DNA of 64,000 bases from CAWCDJ01 sp963796675 (lineage in GTDB: Bacteria > Acidobacteriota > Terriglobia > Bryobacterales > Bryobacteraceae): contig CAWCMS010000002.1 in assembly GCA_963796675.1 (NCBI GenBank), forward strand, positions 1,109,714 to 1,173,713. The letters run 5' to 3'. Below the pieces are notes generated by a model, which had not been told where the DNA came from, searched no databases, and saw nothing but the letters and a program-made list of their open reading frames with translations. Numbering within the stretch: position 1 is the stretch's first letter; every line of letters starts with the position of its first letter. The translations under genes and the position numbers were made by a program. Positions 58,434 to 64,000 of this stretch are shown one piece after another.

Positions 58434-59505
58434 CCGCGCCTCCACGAAGCCAGACGTGAACGATTTCTCCTCGGGGTTCCATATTCTCTATCGTCTCAGG
58501 TCTTACATCGTAGTCAATGGACTCGACGTAGGCAACCGGGAAGTCACGATCCAGGGCGGCCATGAGTGCGCCTAGGGCGAGCACCTTGCTGCCCAACGGG
58601 GAAAGCAGCGTCATGGAGCCTCCGACTTCTCTGAATACCCTCTGCCGAGCTCCATCGATCCGAAGGATGGTCCGGTACAGATCCAGCGGGTCGCGTTCAT
58701 GAGCGTAGACGATATCGCGCGGTTCCACGGACCACGTGCTCATCAATTCATCGCGGTACTCATCAATCAATTCGTCGGGCAGACGAGGATTCTCCGCAGG
58801 GAAAGGCAGGATTGGGCAAACGTCATTCGGCGCGAGGAAGCGATGGAGTCGGTCGAGTATCGGGTGTTGCCGTTTGATCAGCTGCGGCAGCCACAGTTTG
58901 GCCGCATCGCGGCTGGCATCCAATCCCCACGCGCCTTCGAATCCGGCCATCATGCTCGGACGGTCACAGCCGACTTCGACAATGCTCTGATCCATGCCGG
59001 CGTCCTCGTATACCATCAGATGAATATTCGTCTGCAATCGCTGCTGATCAAGCGACTCCATTAGGCAGCGCACAAGAGGGAACACGATTCCCTTTGACAA
59101 CGCACTCAGATCGATCACGACGTCTGTCACAGATGCCCACGACTGGGAGGACAATAGCCTGGCGACTTCTCTCCCGCCGATTACCGCACCGTCATTGGCA
59201 AAGACGGATATTGCCGCGACGTCGCTTTCGCTGACCAACTTCTTCATGTGGTCAGCATTCGCATCAGCGCGGCTCCGCAGGGTTGTCTGCCCGACTCCAG
59301 GACGCTCCTCACGAATGAAAAGAGCCTTGATGCCCTTTACGTGGCGAGCCAGCATCTCCGTAATCTGGGTCGACCGCGGATCAAAGCCAGCACCACCGAT
59401 CAATACGACGCTTCGACCGACGGCGCCCAGGTAATTGGCCGCAAACTCGCTGACCTCCATTCCACGAAGGCTGATGCACCGGTCCCACCGCATCTGGTCT
59501 CTCAT
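58423..59505 (-). CDS. Unrecognised 360-residue cassette protein
   Basis: 360 residues in an intact frame. The ATG at 59505 overlaps the ATPase stop (ATGA), which fixes the start. A hydrophobic strand and glycine loop (RSVVLIGGAGFDPRSTQI, about residue 23) look like the first strand of a Rossmann-like fold. Other blocks are SVTDVVIDLSALSKGIVFP, VYEDAGMDQSIVEVGCDRP, a central GFEGAWGLDASRDAAKLWLP, and a C-terminal LLSPLGSKVLALGALMAALD. I do not recognise the family. Its position, between ATPase and kinase with coupled starts on both sides, says it belongs to the same system; a sensor, enzyme or effector role is open. Confidence 0.8.
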   Translation of the reverse strand: MRDQMRWDRCISLRGMEVSEFAANYLGAVGRSVVLIGGAGFDPRSTQITEMLARHVKGIKALFIREERPGVGQTTLRSRADANADHMKKLVSESDVAAISVFANDGAVIGGREVARLLSSQSWASVTDVVIDLSALSKGIVFPLVRCLMESLDQQRLQTNIHLMVYEDAGMDQSIVEVGCDRPSMMAGFEGAWGLDASRDAAKLWLPQLIKRQHPILDRLHRFLAPNDVCPILPFPAENPRLPDELIDEYRDELMSTWSVEPRDIVYAHERDPLDLYRTILRIDGARQRVFREVGGSMTLLSPLGSKVLALGALMAALDRDFPVAYVESIDYDVRPETIENMEPRGEIVHVWLRGGADAQ

Positions 59506-61432
59506 TTTTCGCCCACCATCCGCTTGAGCTCGTCGATGGAGCCTTCGATGAAACCGCCTCGTTTGAGCGTTAGGCCGAAGCGAAGAATCGGAATCCCGCC
59601 GAGTTCGATTAGACACCACTCCTTGTTCTTGCAGGGGTATCTGGGATTTAGGGCAAGTGCGTTATAGGCTAGGCCAAAGTGCAGGACCCTGGCGAGGGCA
59701 GGATAACTGGCCGCGAGAGTTTCGAACTCAGATTGCGGAATCCCGTACGCATTTGCGCCGGCCCCAATCCAGGCATTGGGCAACAGTGAGACCCGGAGAC
59801 ACTCAGTCGCGATACCGGTGACGACCTGTTCCACGGCTTGCCGCTCCGGAAAGTCCCACCTTCCCATGATTTCTTTCGCCTTGTCCCTCAGCAGCTTGTG
59901 TTGCGTCCGTGCATCCAGTGAAGCGATCGTGCCCCGTATCAGGCGGGCCGCGATTGCGTCGACCAGACAGGCGGCCAGATGTAAGAATTGCTCCGTGTTC
60001 TCAGACCCGCAGTCGCATAGCACTTCCATGCCGTAGTAGTACGGACGATCAAATTCGTGGAAAAGGGCCAGGCGAGCAGCGTCTGAAAGTTGTGCGTCAA
60101 CTCGCAATGGCCGCGAGGGGTCTGGATCGGCGGCTTCCGCATACAGGACACCTTGTTGAGGTATCCGCTTCATGTAACGGTGCAGGAGGATGCGAACCAG
60201 CGCGAATCGGACATCCTCATCAAGATCCCCCGCCTGCGGACGGTAGGACTCGACGATATCTGTCAGCTCCTTTAGACGACTGGCCGTGATTTTGAACTTC
60301 TGCTGTGTCCCAGACACCTCTTCTGACAGCCGCTTGATCTTCGAGTTGGCGATGGGTTGGGCCTCCGTCTCCAACAGGTCCGAAAGACTCTCCAATTTCC
60401 TGGTGTTGAACACCGGCATCTGCCTCACATAGCGGCTAGAAATGTCCTTTGCGATTTCGCGGAATCGGGCTCTGAACTTAGCTCGGTCCTTTCCGGCGCT
60501 CTGGAGCATTATGTCTAAGCGTGTCCCGGCCGGACGTGATGCCTGGAAGTTCTGGTTGAGGCTCCGGCGCGGAAACGGCAGCAAACATTTCGGTCGGATG
60601 CATGACGTCGATGCGGCTAAGGATCCAGCGCGAGACTCGGACCTCCCTCCTGGCCAGCCAGGCCTGAAGGCGTTTCAATTGCGTCGGATGAAGCACATGG
60701 GCGTCGTCAAGGATTACGAGCGGGCGGAGGGTTCGTTCGACGGAGTCGGCTGGCGGAAGACCCACGCCCGACTGCAATGCCTTCTATGACGTCGAAGGGG
60801 TGATAGGCGTCCTGCAGATCCTGAGAAACGCTTTCAAGTGGCGGAGTGACGAGTGCTCCGACCAGCTTGTAGATGCGCTCTTCGACTGTCCTCGCCCTTG
60901 CGACGAGCTCGTCGACGGATTCAGCGCCTATCGCCGAAAGGGCGGCCGTCGCATCACTCCGAGGCTTGATCCTGACCGTGGACAGATCGACAGCCGACTC
61001 TCGCAGCGCACGAATCCAGCCCAGCACGGCCCTAGATTGCAGGAGAGCGATTGTCAGGCGGAGTTTCAACTCTTCGTCGTACGGAAACTCCCAAATCGTT
61101 CGGTAATCAGTCTCCATCGGCAGCCGACAAGATAGGATTGCCGGCTGATCATCTACAATTGCGCGGCATTCCACCAATGTCCCGAGCACGGCTCCATAGC
61201 TTGAAAGATCTTTGTTCCGGAGCAGCGTTGCGAGCGTAGGATAAGCGAACAATCGCGACAGCGTTGTCTTGCCACTTCCAGGTGTCCCTCGTATTTGGAC
61301 GAGCCTGTCGTACAGCGCATCGTTCGCGTGAGGCGCCAGATATACCCTTGCTGGCTCAGGACTCACAATCGCGAGGAAGGCCTCGGGATCTCTCAGAAAC
61401 TCAGCAGCCCGTTTAAGAAATGGATTTTCCAT
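59502..61432 (-). CDS. P-loop ATPase of the cassette, about 640 residues (two frameshifts)
   Basis: Starts MENPFLKRAAEFLRDPEAFL. Walker A GTPGSGKTTLSRLF is at residue 49. After a shift near 60770 the Walker B region reads RPLVILDDAHVLHPTQLKRL, followed by VSRWILSRIDVMHP, as in AAA/STAND-type ATPases. A second shift near 60530 leads into a 340-residue C-terminal part beginning DIMLQSAGKDRAKFRAR with helical repeats and a CDCGSENTEQFLHLAACLVD block. The order resembles, from memory, the ORC/CDC6-like ATPases that accompany PRTase-like conflict proteins. It starts 22 bases after the PRTase stop and its own stop overlaps the next start. Confidence 0.82.
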
Positions 61433-61454
61433 GTCAAGACACCCTTTTTGGCAA

Positions 61455-62557
61455 CTACGAATGCCTCTGGCGCCGGCGGAAGAGAGGGCGCATTGGATGC
61501 CCCTGACTGCCATCCGATTCTGCCCAAAGCAAGGACACCGCATTGTTGGGCGTGTTGTGCTCCATAATGATCGGCAACCCCAGGCCACCGAAGCCAAGCT
61601 TGGCATGGTCGACACCGCTCAGTCGGAAGTGCTCGTTATAGATCGAGTGGTCATAATATCGATCAACGACTTCAAAGAAGGCGGGCTCAGTCTGGTCGGA
61701 CACGCGCACGGCATCCGGGAGCACCATTCCGTAGTGGAACTGAAGACCAGGGCAGCCATCCGGACTCTGCATGATCGTGTTGTGCTTCTGCCACTCGTCC
61801 TTCGATGGTTTTGATGGCTTTCGCGGTAGCAATATAGTGGTGCACGACAATCCGCAGGTCGGCATCAAAGTGAGTCGTCAACCTGGCCTGAATGATCTCC
61901 CGGACTTTTGGCAATCTACCCTTTCCAGGAAGCCCCATCCTTTCGAAGGAGAGTGGTTCCCGTCGCAACAAAATCATCCAGCAGGAAGACGAACTTGAAC
62001 CGTGCGTTTGGATCCCGCAACGATTCCCTGAGGTCTTTCAATAGGCTGTCCCACTTGGTGTCGTTAATCTCGGTCGCGAGGACCACCTGTTCGTTGGAAA
62101 TCCGGCCAACATTGGCCCTACGGAAGACATCGATTCGAGCACCGTCGCTCAGGCCGAAGAACAGGCATTTTCGCAGTAGCTCTGCGTATAGCCGCGTTGC
62201 CTCTGGAGTCGACCAGACCAAATACGCGGGGACACCGCACTGCGCCGCGAGGGCCGCGATCAGCGTCCGCTCGACGAGCGTTGGATAGACGAGTTCAACC
62301 ATATGTTGAAGTTCAGCTGCTCCAAAATAGATCAGCCTGGAGCGCACGAAGGAGTAGGCGGCGTCCCGGTCCTCCTTCTTGAACTGCTGGAGCCAATCTG
62401 CGAGACATTCAACGAAGCGCGCCCCCGCCATGTAGTCTTGATAGTCGTCATACTTGAACTTCGCCATCAGTTCTAGCCAAGAGAATTCCTGGCGGGCGCG
62501 CTCCTCGTCCCAATCCATTACCCGGCCCAGTACTCTCAACGCGATTTCTTGTTTCAT
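61455..62557 (-). CDS. Phosphoribosyltransferase-like conflict protein (two frameshifts)
   Basis: About 367 residues. The N-terminal half is helical (FSWLELMAKFKYDDYQDYMA). The PRPP-binding loop FVFLLDDFVATGTTLLR is the type I PRTase signature (acidic pair then T-G-T-T). It continues SWKGRLPKVREIIQARL after a shift near 61919 and resumes DEWQKHNTIMQSPDG after one near 61815. The C-terminus has GFGGLGLPIIMEHNTPNN, then LLWAE and PLFRRRQR, a pattern I associate with the PRTase-like family from predicted conflict operons. Substrate unknown. It begins 13 bases after the SIS-HAD stop. Confidence 0.84.
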
Positions 62558-62570
62558 GATTGTCGATCTC

Positions 62571-64000
62571 TCATCTGAGCGAACCTGCTTTGAACTTGAA
62601 GGAACTCTTCTTTAATCGGATCTGCGACAGGTACCAGAGGACCCCTTGCGCCCCTCGCATGCCGGGCGGAAGTAGGTTCCAGCATGTTGCCGGATCTGGT
62701 GAAACTCGGTCGACACTCACCGAATACGGCTCTCCAAGCAGTTCGTAGTCATTTCCCGGCCACTCGCCTTGGTCGCCAATTACCAGCACATCCGAAGGGG
62801 AGGAGCCGGGTAATTGCCCCCGCACCGCCTCAACCAAGCGACGCTTGCTGATCTCTGGGGCAAGGATATCGAGAGAGTGGCTTGATCTGACTACCGGCAC
62901 TCTGCACATGGCGGCGTAGTGCCGGACGACCGGCCATATCATGTCCTCGACCCCCTGGTTCGGGCGAACAGTGATCTGGCCGGCACTGGCCTTGAGCTTC
63001 GCGAAATCGCGCGTCCTCGGATCATTGGCCAGAAGGTCCCAAACAGGCTGGAGCGGCACACTTAATCCAGCGTTCTCAGGTGGTTGCGAAGTATCCGAGA
63101 GAATCCCGAGTTCGGCGCCGTTGTGGTATCCAACGAAGACCTTTCCCTGCAATATGGGATCGGGGATCTGGGCGCTGAGATCCTCTCGCACTGATCCGCC
63201 GCGGCCCGTCGCGATCCCAATCAGGATCCCACTGTCCAATAGGCCATTGAGAGCCGCGGCGACCTCCTTGCGAATCCCGTCAAACCGGTTCACCGGGTCG
63301 CAAAGCGTACCATCGTAGTCGAAAATAACCGCGCGGAACGTCGCGGAGCATACCGCATCACGGAATCGCCTATAAGCATCCTGCCAGTGTGCGAGCAAGC
63401 CCAGCTTTTGGAGTTCTGCAACGCCGGTACTGGCTTTCCGCTCGATCGCGTGACGCTCAGAACGAGACACCCCATCAACCGGCTCGCGCCTTCGCGTGCT
63501 AAATGCCGGCAGGTTATAGATTCGACTGCCATAAGATGGAACGCCTGGCCGTCCGGGGTCGATGCCGCGTATTAGGCCTGCAGCTCTGACAACATACAGA
63601 ACGTCGACGATGGCGCGAATGCCGCCAATGATCCGCTCACCTTCCACCGCAACGTCGGCGATCGGCACGGCAGGGGAAGCAGCCGCGTGGTTCGATGAAT
63701 CAACTTTGAGGACCCGCTCGTGTGCAGTGTCAAGATGCCGGTTGAATCGCCTCGCTTCGCGAGCCAGTGATGGCGGCCATGCGCGAAGCTTCGAAGGTCA
63801 CAGACCTGCACAGTGCCAAGGGCCGCCTCACTGAACTTCGACTCGAGGTCCAATGCGGCAGAGCGGGTCGGATGATCGTGTATGACCAGGAGGGTTTCCC
63901 GCTCCAGCACAGCCGAAAGGCTTTCTGGAAGCTCCGTGGTCAAGTCATGGAACGCGGAGGGCCAAGTGAGTTCCGCGGCCGTCGCCTCGCTGTAAGCCCG
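62571..64000 (-). CDS. SIS domain-HAD phosphatase fusion (N-terminus beyond window; frameshift)
   Basis: Open to the right edge of the window, so the start is not seen. The visible first part belongs to a sugar-isomerase (SIS) domain: LVIHDHPTRSAALDLESKFS, then DLRSFAHGRHHWLAKRGD and, after a shift near 63680, IPIADVAVEGERIIGGIRA and AGLIRGIDPGRPGVPSYG. A linker leads to a HAD phosphatase of the C2B (Cof-like) type: motif I FRAVIFDYDGTLCDP, motif II IGIATGRGGS and motif IV VLVIGDQGEWPGNDYELL. SIS domains isomerise or bind phosphosugars, and HAD removes phosphate. Fused in one chain, they suggest one sugar-phosphate substrate handled in two steps. It heads the five-gene cassette as visible here. 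Confidence 0.83.

Noticed and set aside
1..64000. CRISPR arrays
   Set aside because: No series of regularly spaced direct repeats was seen on either strand.

Overview
This window is a GC-rich bacterial chromosome segment that reads as Acidobacteriota, close to the Solibacter/Bryobacter group. Evidence: three large orphan MacB/FtsX-type permeases of the acidobacterial duplicated kind, a 1,333-residue Oar-like TonB-dependent receptor with a carboxypeptidase-regulatory-like N-terminus, two loci pairing FG-GAP/ASPIC-UnbV (CRTAC1-type) proteins with TPR proteins, many Tat-signal TIM-barrel proteins, and a CcmE with a cysteine in place of the heme-binding histidine. Many conserved genes (ubiD, a hybrid histidine kinase, a GMC oxidoreductase, ccmB, an M48 protease and others) are broken by single-base indels while all motifs remain readable in neighbouring frames. 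I read this as mainly draft-sequence error, so most such genes are annotated as one CDS with frameshifts.

Layout. 1-3.2 kb: ubiD, then a scrambled patch (antitoxin-like relic, ExbB-like fragment), a TPR lipoprotein-like gene and tRNA-His. 3.2-9.6 kb (minus): two FG-GAP/ASPIC-UnbV plus TPR units. 9.7-13.3 kb (plus): a leader with a strong hairpin, a PAS-histidine kinase-receiver hybrid and two small genes. 13.3-16.6 kb (minus): an electron-transfer operon of gluconate-dehydrogenase-subunit-3-like protein, GMC oxidoreductase and a nine-heme cytochrome c. 16.7-20 kb: a GH92 mannosidase gene interrupted by about 1 kb of tyrosine recombinase. 20-24 kb: FMN reductase, DsbA-like lipoprotein, orphan permease. 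24-30.9 kb: a System I cytochrome c maturation cluster (ccmE, F, H, a zinc-ribbon CcmI-like gene, a secreted protein, ccmA, B, C, D). 30.9-33.3 kb: pyrD and a phosphodiesterase-fold protein with altered metal ligands. 33.4-45 kb: housekeeping and accessory genes (thioesterase, TIM-barrel proteins, stress protein, membrane ferritin, macro-domain deacetylase, LssY-like protein). 45.4-55.8 kb: TonB receptor with terminator, TPR protein, orphan permease, M48 protease, Crp-family regulator.

At 56.1-56.4 kb two tRNA genes (selenocysteine and glutamine) stand back to back, and everything after them looks like an accessory island. It holds a DarG-like macro-domain gene and, on the minus strand, a tightly packed five-gene cassette that runs off the right edge: a SIS-HAD fusion, a phosphoribosyltransferase-like protein, a P-loop ATPase, an unrecognised 360-residue protein and a PfkB-type kinase. 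Sugar isomerase, phosphatase, kinase and PRPP-type transferase domains together with an ATPase suggest a nucleotide- or sugar-phosphate-based signalling or conflict system. This is the most interesting item in the window.
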